NCBI RefSeq assembly: GCF_030253575.1
Contig: NC_080560.1
Coordinates: 42,299,001 to 42,363,000, forward strand
Length of the DNA stretch: 64,000 bases
DNA from: Rhododendron vialii
Taxonomy: Eukaryota > Streptophyta > Magnoliopsida > Ericales > Ericaceae
Direction: 5' to 3'
Position numbers and translations under genes: made by a program. This document shows, one piece after another, positions 1-11,740 of this stretch. Below the pieces are notes generated by a model. The model was not told the origin of the DNA, did no database searches, and was given only the letters and a program-made list of their open reading frames with translations. Position 1 is the stretch's first letter. Each line of letters opens with the position of its first letter.

Positions 1-423
1 ATTTTTGAACTTTTAAGATTCTGTGTAACTGAAAATAGTTAAGTTTAAAGGGATGCGTAATGAGGCAGCTATTAGAATCGCACAAAGGGAAATATTTAGT
101 TCCTGGTTGAAGCTTTAAAATTTAAATTGATTGGTGGAATAGGATAGGGAGATGCGGTAGAGAACATAAAGAAGATTCTGCCTTGAGCTGATTGGTTGCA
201 GAGCTGTTTGTAGTCCATAGTTTGGAAGGACTGCACTCTAGACGATGATAGTTGTCTTCCACAACATTATGATCCATATGGACGCTTTTTTTTATATCCT
301 TTTGAACGGATGGATAAACAATTTCCATTTTCATAATCCAATGTTTTCTGTGTCTTCCAGAAGTTTCAATTAACTTTTCTTGTTTCTGACAATTCGTTGT
401 TTATGCATGGGCCATGTTTCCAG

Positions 424-3063
424 AACCAATTCTTCATATCAGGTCTTTCAGGAGATGATATTATAAGGAACCGTGTACTAGAAGCAATATATAGGCGTGT
501 CATGCGAGCATTCAATGAGAAGAAGTGTTTTAGGGTTGTTATTGTCATACCACTCCTACCAGGCTTCCAGGTAATAACACGTGGTTTTTTTCTTTGAGTC
601 TTAAATGTTAGAAAGGTGTTCATTCTTCATTATATGTTGAACAGGGGGGTGTGGATGACAGTGGTGCTGCGGCTGTGAGAACTATTATGCATTGGCAGTA
701 TCGAACAATATGCCGAGGACAGTATTCAATATTGCATAATCTTTCTGATCTTTTGGGGCCAAAGTTGCATGATTACATATCTTTCTATGGCCTTAGAGCT
801 TACGGCAGACTTTTTGAGGGTGGTCCTGTGGCAACCAGTCAGGTAGTGCATTTGCACCTAAATGCTTATGTTTGTTAACACATACTCCTCGTCCTTGGTC
901 AATCACAAAAGCTATGTAGAAGGCTATAAGCATTTCTTTCCTGCAACCGTTGGCTATCCAACTATTTACTACTGAGAACTCATTCCATTTTACACACCTT
1001 TGTTCTTGCAGGTTTATGTGCATAGCAAAATCATGATAATTGATGACTGTATATCCTTGATAGGATCAGCTAATATTAATGACAGGAGCTTGCTTGGATC
1101 AAGAGATTCTGAGGTATCAACACTCATCTTTGTTGCCCCCCTTTTGGATCCTTTCTTGTTTATAGTGTTGCATTGTTTGGCCTGCTATTTCAGTTGCAGA
1201 GCCTGATGCCACCCGATATAGTTAAAGAGTTTGTGAATTTTGCCTGTAGTGGAACACTATGATTTTCATGGAAGTTGATTGCGCAAGGAACTCATATTTT
1301 GTTTTCCATTACCCATTGAAACAATACAACTCGAGCTCAGAATTTGAAGGTGGGACAAAGAAACTCCACTTTTGGATTTGTAGTTTTGGGTGGAAAAATA
1401 ATTTTTGGTTCCTATCATAACTGGGTAATGAATTGATTCCCTTGTTCATTTTCAAAATGGTTGTAGTCTTTTCGTTCACTTGTAATATTATTGGAAGTCA
1501 ATCAGAAGAGTGGCAAATGTTCAATTCTGTAGGTTTGTTTGAGCAGTTCAGAGTTTACAGATGCTAGATAATCCAATTCTTAATGAGAAGAATCTTGTTT
1601 TTATTGCTTATTTCCCAAATGTTTTTTTATCTCAATTTTATCACAACCAATCATATAACCCCCAATTTAAGAGTCCTTACAAACTTCACTTATATCATAA
1701 TATGCTCTTGAATTTCTATGCTCCAATATCCATCGTTTTCTTTGTAGTACTTAGTTGGAATAAAAAATGTTTGTGGATTCAGATTGGTGTACTTATTGAA
1801 GACACAGAATTTGTTGATTCGTGGATGGGAGGGAAGCCTTGGAAAGCAGGAAAATTTGCTTCAAGTCTTCGCCTTGCCCTATGGTCTGAACACCTTGGTC
1901 TTTCTGCCGGAGAGGTTTGGACATCTATTAATTCTTTAATACTGGCCTTGGTTCAAATTGTTAAGGAACTGCCCCTGGATTTTTTGGCAGCTTGACCGGA
2001 ACTGAGTACTCTAGAATGGCATTGTTAACCTTAGTTCTGGGTAAAATTTGAAGTTTTTGCTTTTCTTTTCAGATTAGTCAAATAAAGGACCCCGTGGTTG
2101 ATTCAACTTACAAAGACATATGGATGGCAACTGCTAAGGTGAGAACGATAAATGCTATCGTGTAGTTACAGACATGCATGTTGAACTTACTATCACATTG
2201 TTTTCCTAAGAAAACAGAGACTTTAAAGTTCAAGTTTCTTGAGAATTGGGTGGCTAAAAAGGTTCCTTTTTCGTCACTTTTCTTTCTTTCCATAATTTTT
2301 CCGTGTTGTTTAGGGTGGTTTTTGTTACACAGAAGACGATCCAATCTCACTTTTTTAATGTGAGAAATATTAATGTCATGTTTGGATCAAGGATTTGTTA
2401 AGGTTTGTAATGATGAAGAATAAAATGTCTGGGATTTCCCCTTACAAATTGAAGGTATGTTTCCCCCACCTTTTGTTTTCCCTCCACAAATCCATGATCC
2501 AAACGCAGTCTAAGAGTGGTGAAAACGTATGTTTTAATAGCATGAGTTCAAGGAAGCTTTTCTTCATGTAATTTTCGCCTCTATATTCCTTCTCCAACTG
2601 GTTATGCATGTTCTATGGACAGACAAATACCATGATCTACCAAGATGTTTTTTCCTGCCTCCCAAATGATCTAATACATTCCAGGTATAATGCAACTGGC
2701 AATTTCCTTTCATGTTTATACTTCCTTACTGACTCGCCACCCCACCCCACCACATACACACAATCCATACACACGCACTAGTTTCTAACTCATCGGCTTC
2801 ATATGATTACATGCAGAGTCTCACTGAGACAATGCATGACCCAGTGGAAGGAAAAACTTGGCCATACTACCATTGACCTAGGGATAGCCCCAGAGAAACT
2901 AGAATCTTATCAAGATGGTAATATCAAGGGCACCAATCCCATGGAGAGATTAGAGTCAATAAAAGGACATCTTGTTTCCTTTCCTTTGGAGTTCATGTGC
3001 AAGGAAGATTTACGACCCGTGTTCAACGAAAGCGAGTACTATGCTTCTCAAGTTTTTCATTAG
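424..3063 (+). CDS. Phospholipase D zeta, C-terminal part (gene starts before the window)
   Basis: Seven exons read in phase: 424-570, 645-842, 1012-1113, 1783-1914, 2073-2138, 2623-2684 and 2817-3063, giving the last 317 residues and a TAG stop. The second HKD catalytic motif is complete in exon 1012-1113 (H-S-K-I-M-I-I-D, followed by [10 protein letters not shown]). The first visible exon opens with [18 protein letters not shown] and the last ends [12 protein letters not shown], both hallmarks of plant PX/PH-type PLD zeta rather than C2-type PLDs. These enzymes hydrolyse phosphatidylcholine to phosphatidic acid at endomembranes and act in root growth, auxin transport and phosphate-starvation lipid turnover. 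I found no exon for the upstream residues in 1-423, so the intron crosses the window edge. The usual SPQVF end reads S-Q-V-F here, lacking the proline. No frame break is seen in this part. Confidence 0.95.
2380..2504. repeat. Short MITE in PLD zeta intron (family C, copy 1)
   Basis: About 125 bp bounded by near-perfect inverted ends: GTTTGGATCAAGGATTTG on the left and the reverse complement (ACAAATCCATGATCCAAAC) on the right, with one mismatch. The inner motif TTTTGTTTTCCCTCC recurs in a second copy at 35651-35793. It lies inside the intron between exons 2073-2138 and 2623-2684. No convincing target-site duplication was found. Confidence 0.6.
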
Positions 3064-4650
3064 GAACATCTTCAGAGTTACAACAGAAGGCTGCTATGAT
3101 GAAGGCGGCAGAGCCCCGTTATTGTGTCTAAGGTTGTAGAAGTGGAAGAAGAAAGAGGGAGGAAAGGAAGTCCTTAAAATCGTCATAGAAATGGTGAATA
3201 TCAGCGAACACCATTTAAGAGACTAATGGACTTGTCAAGCCCTTCAACTCAACGTTGAGAAATCAAATGGGTACGACTCGAATATAATTTTCTTTAAACT
3301 ATCGATTTTTTAGCTGAAATTTCAGCATCATTGGTTTTGGGGATGCATGTCAGCAGCAGCTTTGGATATTTTTTGTGAGCCAATGTTGCAGCTGATCTAA
3401 TGGAAGTTCCCTGTAATTTTGGTCGATCATTGTTGTAGTAAAAAAATTCATTTATTCAGTCTTTCACGTATATGAAGATATTACACAACAATTTTGAGCG
3501 ACCTAACTTTTACGGATGAGGTTGTAAATCAACTTGGGTTCTAATTAAACATTACCAAGTAGGGAAAGGGCATTCAAGGGGGGTTTATAGAAGTTACTTG
3601 GCCATATATTGTAATGGAAAGGGCATTGAGAAAGTTGTACTTTTCATTAGTCTCTCGTACTTCAATGGTTTTCCAGTGATGGGGTGTGCGCAGTAGAATG
3701 GAAAATCCATCCCTTCTCAAAGTTTGCAAAAGATAATGGAACTGGGGAATGCTAGCAAATTGTTTTACTTTTTAATTTGCTTGACCTGTGTTTGTTCAAA
3801 TAAGTGATTTGAATTCTGTACGGGCCGGTATGTACCATTTTTTAGCAAACCCAGCACCCTAGAACTGTAACTCCGTTTCTGCTCAAATACTAATCGATTC
3901 AATTTTTTCTAAATCTGTTGAATATGGAAAAATAACAGCCACGATAAATTCGGGACAGTATTTAGTATCTTATCAGTAGTGGTACCTAGCACAGTAACAA
4001 CACACTACTAAGAAACAAGTACTCAAGCTGGTACGATATGTGGAATTTTGGTTCAATACCCGGAATTTTGGTTTAAATTGCTTATTTGATAAGCAAAATC
4101 AAGAATAAGCAACCGTGTTTCGTTATCAGATTGTTTATTTGCTTGTTTTTTGTTGCTGAATTTTCTTTAATAAGCAACTAAGCAATCCAAGAACAGCCAA
4201 GTGTACCTTGGAAATTACTTCTCCTCCCATGGTAGGTGTCTCTTCGAAAACGACGTGGTTCGAAGAACCTTGCAGGTTGAAAAGGGGAGGTAGCTTGAAA
4301 CTATTTGACAAAACGAGCATGTTGAGGACGGGAGGTACCATGAAATTGTTTTTCTCGCGGTTTAAATAACCTCAAATGTTGAAATTATTTTTGATAAAAC
4401 GACTTTATATAACATATCCCTGTCTGTTGAAATTGTTTTGATAAGCGACTTTATTTAACATCTTTGTCTGTTAGAAATTGTTTTCACAAGGGGCTTTCTA
4501 AATACAACTGCAAATTTACTGCATACAACCTGTTTCCCTCATGTATGTGTACACTATCGGGCGCAAGATCTTTGATGAGTACTATGATGTCTTTGATATT
4601 ACAAATCGTTGTAATCATCAAACATGAGGGCGTCGAGCTGACCAAACATG
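3064..4650. other. PLD zeta 3' untranslated region and gene-poor spacer
   Basis: Roughly the first 400 bases after the stop are presumably the PLD 3' untranslated region. The rest is AT-rich with no open frame resembling a known protein, no tRNA and no clear repeat. The short open frames on the minus strand near 4135-4341 and the plus strand near 4464-4718 look like chance. Confidence 0.4.
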
Positions 4651-4654
4651 AGAC

Positions 4655-4830
4655 TACCGTTTCAGAAACTTTCTTAAAAAATAAGCAGTTTATTTCATAT
4701 TTTCAAACTAAAAAATAATGTAAATGAAAAATATTTTTTTAATTTTTTTTATATCGTATAAAAGATCTCATCGAGATCTTTCAAATAAAATTATAAAAGA
4801 AAAAATTGATAGTTAAAATAAAATTAAGAA
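4655..4830. repeat. MITE with AGATCTC..GAGATCT core (family A, copy 1)
   Basis: Contains CTTAAAAAATAAGCAG, a TTTCAAACTAAAAAATAATG segment and the dyad AAAGATCTCATCGAGATCTTT at 4761-4781. The same ordered blocks recur at 30974-31213, 47291-47556 and 23470-23650. This copy has lost recognisable terminal repeats. Confidence 0.6.
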
Positions 4831-4989
4831 CTGTTCATAGGTTAGTTTAACTTTACACCGGTACACTTGCTCTAAGATTCTACACATTGGTGGCACATGT
4901 TTGGCACATGCTTTGTAAGCTTCTCTTGGAAGCCGAGAGAGTTCTTTCTTTTTTTGTATCCTGGAAAACCAATAGCATTAGTTCACTCG

Positions 4990-5977
4990 AGAAAGAAAAT
5001 TGAAAAAGAAAAACGTGGCTGTGCACTGTGTGTTCGTGTGTTTCGGTGGGAAACGAAAAGGTGTAAGAGCAGATTCTGTTCTCCTGAGTTTGGCAGCTTC
5101 TTCGGATCTTTGGGGGCTGATTTGTTCTCAGTTTGGAGCTCTCCATTCCGGCTGTTTGTTGAGGGTTTTTTTTTCCATCTAATTTGGTGAGTTCTTCTCC
5201 TCTTGGTTGTTGTATTTGTTGGATACACCTTAGGGTGTTTGTGAGATCTTGTATCTCTTGTAAACCCATTTGTAAGAACCTTTGTCGATAGTGGAATCGG
5301 ATTCCGGTCCCGTGGACATACCTCACATTTTTTGGGGAACAACGTAAAAATTCCTTGTGTTTGTTTGGTTTGTGATTTGCGCATTTTGGATTTGTTTCGC
5401 TGCAGTTTTATTATTTTCTTCGTGATTTACTTGTGGGATCCTTGCATATTTTTCCCAACAAAACTAAGAATTTTAGTGGAGAATTGGATTATGTTTTGTG
5501 TTCTAGTGTCAGCTTGTGCAGACATTAGATTAATCCCTACAGTCCCTCCTGCAATCATTTCGCACGCTTAAACATGCAGTGAGATGGTCTGAATATGTAT
5601 GTTTTTGAAATACACGTACAAGTAGGATCATTTGCAAGTAGTGATGGCAAAACCGTTCAGTTCAAATTGACGAATCCAAACATAACGTAATGATATTGTC
5701 GACTTCAACACTATATGCGAATTGATTGTCGTGGCTTATAATTGAATCTTGGCTGTGTGGTAGGTTTTCCTGTTTTGCTAAGGTTTTGTGGTGGTCTATT
5801 GATCTTGGGGGAAGGAAGGAGTATGCAGTGCTTGATGTTGATTAGTTTGAGTAGATTATCATCAGTGCATTTGCTTAAGATTGAATGCCAGTTGTTTACT
5901 GACTTCTTACAATTCTTGCTTCTTAATTTGTAGGCGAGTTCTTAGCTTGTCGTTATCTGCCTGTTAGTGGCCCTTCA
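4990..5977 (+). other. Probable TEN1 5' leader with an intron
   Basis: A plausible non-coding first exon ends at a good donor near 5186 (TTTG|GTGAGT). The acceptor TTTGTAG ends near 5937, about 40 bases before the TEN1 start codon. The intervening 750 bases are T-rich and have no family-like protein. This leader structure is inference from splice signals; the minus-strand open frames here (4880-5384) have no family resemblance. Confidence 0.35.
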
Positions 5978-7059
5978 ATGGCATCTTCTGCAATAAACTC
6001 CGGTGCCTTGGTTGCTTTACAAGAATTAAATTCTGCTTCTCCACACTTTAAGCAAGGGGCTTCTCTTCGAGTTACTGGGAGGTGAGTAATTCATTGCTTC
6101 ACCACTTCTAGTTCTGTCAAAAGTAGAGATTCTAATGTTTTCGTTCATGTTTCGTTGTCTTTTTGTTAACCGTTGCAATGTTGTTAGTGACATAGGGAAG
6201 ATTGTAGGCTTTGTAGCTAAGTCAATGTACTCACCAGTCACCAGAGAGATATAGCATGTGCTCATTTGAATGCTACGTACGAGAAGTTAAAAATAAAAAG
6301 AAAAAGGAGAAAAACAAAATGGACACACTTGGAATGCTATTTTGGATTCCATGAACTGATTCCATATCTAAGTTTATAGAGACAGCGTGAGTTCGGTATT
6401 AGATTTCTATTGCAATTTGAGAAATTTAACTTATCTGATTTTCCCTTCAGGCTGCAAGAGTATTCAGTTGAGAATGCAGCTGCGCTAATTATTGATGGCA
6501 GTGGTACCCTCAAAATTGACACCCAGCACCTAAATCTCAATCTTCGGCTCGGATCAATCTACCAGTTCATTGGAGAGCTACTTATTCAACCCAACAATGA
6601 GGTAAGAGAAGTCTCTTTTTCCTTCCATATGTTTGCTCACAAGTCACAACCACATAACGAATGGCTTCATAAAGATGGGTATACAGAATATGCTTGGCTG
6701 ATGTCCATGCTTGACTATTGACCTTCCTTCAAAATAAAGTTTGTCTTCCCTTGTTCATCATGTCTATGGCTTAAATTGCTTGATATGTGAATCCTACCTG
6801 TTCATAAAGAGGCGTATGCAGTTTGTTGTAGTTGGTAGAGGTGATAAACGCTGCAGCAAACATAGTTTGTGCATAATCTACACACACTTTCAACAGCACG
6901 GGCGTTGGCTTTAAGAATAGTTACTTTTCTGTTCTCCAGGCAATCTTGAAGGCACGAGTGGGTAGAAATGTAGATGGTATCGACCTCAACCTCTACTACC
7001 AGTCACTGAAGCTTTTGAGAGAGTTCATGTCTGAACAAATGAGTAGTCGTACATCCTAG
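5978..7059 (+). CDS. TEN1: CST complex subunit TEN1
   Basis: Three exons, 5978-6081, 6451-6601 and 6940-7059, encode 124 residues and end in TAG, the normal length for plant TEN1. The product is a single small OB-fold protein. Diagnostic stretches are FKQGASLRVTGRLQEYSVE, YQFIGELLIQPNNEA and GRNVDGIDLNLY, close to Arabidopsis TEN1 as I recall it. With CTC1 and STN1 it forms the CST complex that caps telomeres and supports DNA polymerase alpha fill-in and stalled-fork restart in the nucleus. The start is the first ATG after a likely leader intron, and the two intron phases close exactly. No defect is visible. Confidence 0.93.
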
Positions 7060-8570
7060 CGTGTTTATTTTTGGAAAACGGAGAACCAAGAATTCAGGAA
7101 GGTTGAAGTCTTGCAGCCTAGCTTTGCTGTAACAATCATGACTTGATAGTAGGAAAAGTTCGTGGTTTTCGAGGATACTTAAATATCATGTTCAGCAACT
7201 GTTGGTTGAAGCAAGAAAATGGAATGAAAATTTGGCGCCCTCTTCTTTCTGTGCTGATCCAGTAAATATTTGTGGTCACTAATTTAGATTGACTGTTTTC
7301 ATTTTGGGACTTATTTTTCTGTATTGTACACGGTAAGGACTACGATTTATGTTATAAAGGTACATGGAAAAAGTATATCTTTAGGTCTAGGGCCTTGCCC
7401 TTGTTTAGGACATGGTTGGATTGACCCATTCATGCCGCCAGCAGCTGTCCATCACAAATTGTGTTGAACCAAACCAGTCCCCAAACAAGTTTGATCTGTT
7501 TGCCAAAGGCTGTTGGCATATTTATTCTGGTAATTTAGAGGGTTAATTTATAACTCAGCCATTTCTTTTATGCCTACAATCTAATTTAGCAATGAAAGCC
7601 ATGCAAAAGTTGGCCATAACACAGTTTAGCTGATTTGAAAATCCTATGGCAGTGATTAATGGCCCAAGTTTGAATAACGAAAGGAAAAGGAAGCAGCCAG
7701 AGTTGTGTCCTGCAATTTTTGTGAAAAATGATGGTATCAGCGTGTCTATATTATTTTTATTAGATAGCTTGATATACAACTGGACCTATTTCTACCAACT
7801 TAAACTTTTGGGACAATTGATAACTTAAACTTTTAGGTTGAAGCCGTTGTGTTTGTATTTGTTCCCTGCTTGCATTATGCTTCTTCTCTTTGCTTTCTAT
7901 TGTACTCTTATGAACGGAGGTTCACATCTCCATGTGTAAAATGGGATTGCACATGTAGGAGAAGGGTATTGGATAGCTTGATATGCAATGTTGGGTTCAC
8001 TTTGTAATAACTTAAGCTTTTTAGACAATTAGTAGCTTAACAGTAGCTGTGTCCCCCCGCTGCTTTGGCAAAAAGGGCTCTCTTGCTGTCATGCTATATC
8101 TTCCAACCAACAGCTGTTTGCTAGTTGCAACTCTTTTCTGGAAATCATAAACGGGCATGACAGCTCTTGATCAACTGTCTTTGCCTACTACAATCCCCAC
8201 AAGGGGGCTTCAATCCATTATAGTTGGTGTAGTATTGCAATTTTGTGTTGATCAATATCTGATCAACATCATGTCTTAACAGCAGATTATGTCTCAACGA
8301 GTTCTAAAACTTGAACACAAAGGGCCTGATACGACCATCTAATTGCAACATCTCCTCTCTTTTGTCATTTTAAAGAGCTATTCGAAGTTGGTTCGTGTAT
8401 AGTTCATTAAAAACACATTTGAGCTAGTAATACCGACTTGAAATTGGGAACAAATTTGCTAGAATTAAACGATAAGAACAACTGAACTGTCACATTCTTG
8501 GTAAGCACATCATGATCTCATGATTAGGCAATTCATTTTGTTGTTAACAAGATTAGACAAGGTTTATTGA
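7060..8570. other. TEN1 3' region and spacer without recognised genes
   Basis: The first 300 or so bases are likely TEN1 3' untranslated region. The remainder is AT-rich with no protein resemblance, RNA gene or clear repeat that I can support. Confidence 0.35.
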
Positions 8571-8579
8571 AACAGGTGC

Positions 8580-8785
8580 TAACAAGGGGTTTGGCCAAGT
8601 GGGCATAAGAAAGCTAATAAATATTTGTCTTTCACAAGGGCGCATGTTTTGAATTCTACGGAGGCCAAACATTCTAAACCTTGGGGCTGTCAGAGGAGTT
8701 GCCTGATCGTTAACTTTAGGGTCCCAAAATTAGTCGAGGGCACGCAAGCTTGCCTAGACCTATGGTTAAAAAAAACAGGTGCTAA
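8580..8785 (+). repeat. tRNA-derived SINE-like copy 1
   Basis: Starts with GGGGTTTGGCCAAGTGGGCA, an A-box-like block, followed about 40 bases later by a B-box-like GGGCGCATGTTTTGAATTC. Then come CTTGGGGCTGTCAGAGG and GGTCCCAAAATTAGTCGAGG. The same blocks in the same order occur at 9095-9290, which shows that this is a dispersed repeat. The order of Pol III-like boxes with an unrelated 3' body is typical of plant SINEs. Confidence 0.6.
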
Positions 8786-9094
8786 CTATTGGTATTTTTT
8801 GGACACATCTATCAGGCAAAATAAGAAATAAGAAAATACCGACCATTAGCCACTAGCAATAAATTAGTGTAATGATGATGAAACATTATGAGTAATCATC
8901 AGGCATGCTTATGTATAGTCATAAAGATAATGTATGATATCACAAATAACTACTTTTATAACCAAGTAACATCATACTCCATTTGATTTGAATTAGTTTC
9001 TTAGCGGCAAAATATTTTAGTTGACGTGTGCGTAAGTTGATTGAGATACCCGATTATTAAAAAAAAGTGCTCTTATTGCAACATATGAAGGTTG

Positions 9095-9290
9095 CACAAC
9101 TTCAAGGGGTTTGTTCAAATGAGCATGAGAAAATAAATAGTAAGTCAGTCTTTGTCTTCCATGAGGTTGCATGTTTGAATTCCATAGAAGCCAAACAATT
9201 CAACCCTTGGGGCCATTGGAGGGCTTATTTGGTCGATAACTTCAAGGTCCCAAAATTAGTCTAGGCGTGCACAAGGGTTGCTGTTATTGC
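9095..9290 (+). repeat. tRNA-derived SINE-like copy 2
   Basis: Diverged relative of 8580-8785: GGGGTTTGTTCAAATGAGCA, GAGGTTGCATGTTTGAATTC, CTTGGGGCCATTGGAGG, AGGTCCCAAAATTAGTCTAG. The open frame through it (9067-9264) is a by-product of the repeat and is not a gene. Confidence 0.6.
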
Positions 9291-10340
9291 AACGCATTGG
9301 GCCCTTTGACTCGTGCCAAAAAGATAGAGCCAAAAAATATTTCCATTGCATTACAAGACACTAGTTCCAAGACAATGTGTCAACTTTGGATATATGTTAT
9401 TCTAGGATTTTGATTAGTAGATGATCAGCATACAATAGTCACCACTAGTATTTGATCTTGTCATTTAACTGCTCATGTCATGTTCACACCTAATTCTCTA
9501 AATTAGGTCATTGAGGTATTTAGGTATCGAGGTATAGGGATGGATTTGACTTAAAAAAAAGAAGAAGAATGAATTGTATAATTGGATGGATATTTCCAAT
9601 TTTGGAAACAAATTTGACCAGTGGCCAATTTTGATTTTTTGGGCTCTACTCTGAAACCACGTTGATTATTTAAATTTTTTATGTTGTAGAGCTCATTGAG
9701 AACACCAATATTGGAGGTTCAATTGATTAGGATTCATTTAAACTAATTTCGAAGCACATTTATCTTGAAAAAAAAAAAGTTGGGCACTCTAAATCGAAAC
9801 TCATTTATGTCATGTTTAACATGCAATGACTATTTGTTTTTCATTATGTAATTAATGTGATTTCCAGTAAAGTTAAGCCTCTCGACAAACTTTACAAAAT
9901 AAGCGATTCTGATTAGTAATTTGAGCTCACGATGAGGCAAAAAATAACATAAATTAGAACAGTCCAATTTTTCCAATTCTTGAGTGGACGGTCCTAAGAT
10001 AGCTTAAAAAGATTTTCCAATTTGCAAAACAAAAATTTAAACGATAGTGATTTACGCACTCCCTTTTTTAATAACTGCACTTTTTTGTCTTCTGATGAGA
10101 AAATACACACAAGAGTTTCACTAAAAAACAAAAAATTAGTTCTTTTTATTAAAAAATAGTGTGAAAATCATTTTTCAAACTTAAAAAGAATATATTTCGT
10201 CCAAAAAATCAAATACTTTCATAAACTAAAACAATTCATTAATACTATCCGAGTAACTTGCAGAAAAAAGTTTGAACTTTTTTCAAGAAAACATATTTTA
10301 TTTTGAAATTCTTTATTTACGGCCGGATTGTTTTTTTTAG
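9291..10340. other. AT-rich spacer, nothing recognised
   Basis: About 1 kb of AT-rich sequence with several poly(A) and poly(T) runs. I see no coding, RNA or repeat signature that can be supported. Confidence 0.35.
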
Positions 10341-10355
10341 TACTCCATCTTCGTG

Positions 10356-10363
10356 TATATAAA
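10356..10363 (+). promoter_or_regulatory. TATA box of the PP2C gene
   Basis: TATATAAA followed about 30 bases later by CAGCCTGCGAG, a plausible transcription start. The first coding ATG is about 1.38 kb downstream, so this assignment requires a long intron in the 5' leader. A donor-like AAG|GTGTTG near 10516 would fit. Confidence 0.45.
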
Positions 10364-10624
10364 CCCGCACAGCCTGCGAGTTTTTAAGACAAGAATGGAG
10401 TGCAAGCTACCTGAGGCTTCTGAGTCCATAAACTTCACTTTTGCCCGCCGGAAAGAGAACATCTCGAATTCCTGGAGTTCAGTAACTCTTTCAACCATCT
10501 TGGTCTGAAAAACTAAGGTGTTGTTTTCGCTCCCAAAACTCCTCTTTTTTTTTTTGTTTCATCTAGTTGATCATTATTGCTGGCATGAAAGTTGAGAAGT
10601 GAAATTTGACTGTGTTTGTGTTAG

Positions 10625-10834
10625 CTCTGTACCCAAGTTCTCTTTCTTTCTCAACCCCAAGGGGTTGTCGACTTGCCTCGACGGGGTTTATCACCCAAGG
10701 TCGCATGATCGATTTTCCTCGGCAGCGATTTGTCCTTGAGCCACCTCACCTAACGCAAACGCGCGATGGAAGGGGCTGGAGAGATTAGTCTGATTTATCG
10801 AGACACTCATCTTCATTACCCAAAAAAAAAAAAA
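10625..10834 (+). repeat. Possible SINE with poly(A) tail in the PP2C leader intron
   Basis: A GC-rich island with GGGGTTGTCGACTTGCC and, about 35 bases on, GGTCGCATGATCGA, resembling spaced Pol III A and B boxes. It ends in a 14-base A run at 10821-10834. It stands out from the AT-rich surroundings. No second copy was seen in the window, so it is called by structure only. Confidence 0.4.
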
Positions 10835-11740
10835 AAGTTCTCTCTCTCATGCAACCAACCAGAGGTTACTATCGTTAGTTTTACTATGTGTAGTTTTTCT
10901 TCTGATTTTGGGAGCCGTTGCTAACTAGGGAGAACTATAATTTCTTTTGGGAAATGTTGGTTAAAGTCTTAAGGATATATATGTCCACTGTTGTTCATGA
11001 ATACAAGAGCTTGTTTGTATTTTTTTTTTTTGAAATATTTGCCAATAGACCAAGCCGGGGGACCAATTCTGCCATCAACTAGTGGCCCCCTATTAAAGTG
11101 AGGAGGAGAAAGTTTCGTCTGGACGAACACAATACAGGAATTGAGAGCACGCGGGTGAGAGTTGAACCAGACCAAAGTCTTTCCTGAGGCTCTTGTTGTC
11201 AGGTGGCTAAATCCTGGGGGTTGAGCTTGTTTGTGTTAGGAGTTTGCAGAATCTAAAGTGATACAAGTGCAGAAAATAAAGAAATCGAAACCACAAACGC
11301 ACAAGAACCACATCTATGTGGTTCTTCCAAGTTGGGATGCGTCGAAGGTCCTTTCGGTTATTTCGCTATGATGAAGATGAATACTTAGGATACGTCTGGC
11401 CATGTCTCTGTAACATATAGTTGTGGTCATAAGTTTGATCAATTCTGAAGTACCCTTATAACCAGCAACTTGTGCGACTTAGTGTACGTTACTATGATTA
11501 TGCCTAATCTAGTACAGGTTTTGAAATTTTGAAACTGTTTAATTTATTGGAAAAAATAAAGGATTTGATTTCCATTTACTTCGATTAAATGCCCATACAG
11601 TTCTGTGAGAAGGAAAACAAGATTTTCTTTTATAGAACGGAAGAGTCAAGAGATAGAGAATAGACATGTTTTGTTCGAGTGTATTGTAGATTATGTGATA
11701 CACTTTGTAGTCTGTGGGTGTTATTGAAACAGTAGTCAAG

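Noticed and set aside
1114-1782. Possible extra PLD zeta exon between DSE and IGVLIED
   Set aside because: The flanking exons already join in phase to give the conserved [14 protein letters not shown], so no exon is missing.
4880-5384. Overlapping minus-strand frames of 148 and 133 codons
   Set aside because: They lie over the probable TEN1 leader, overlap each other and resemble no protein.
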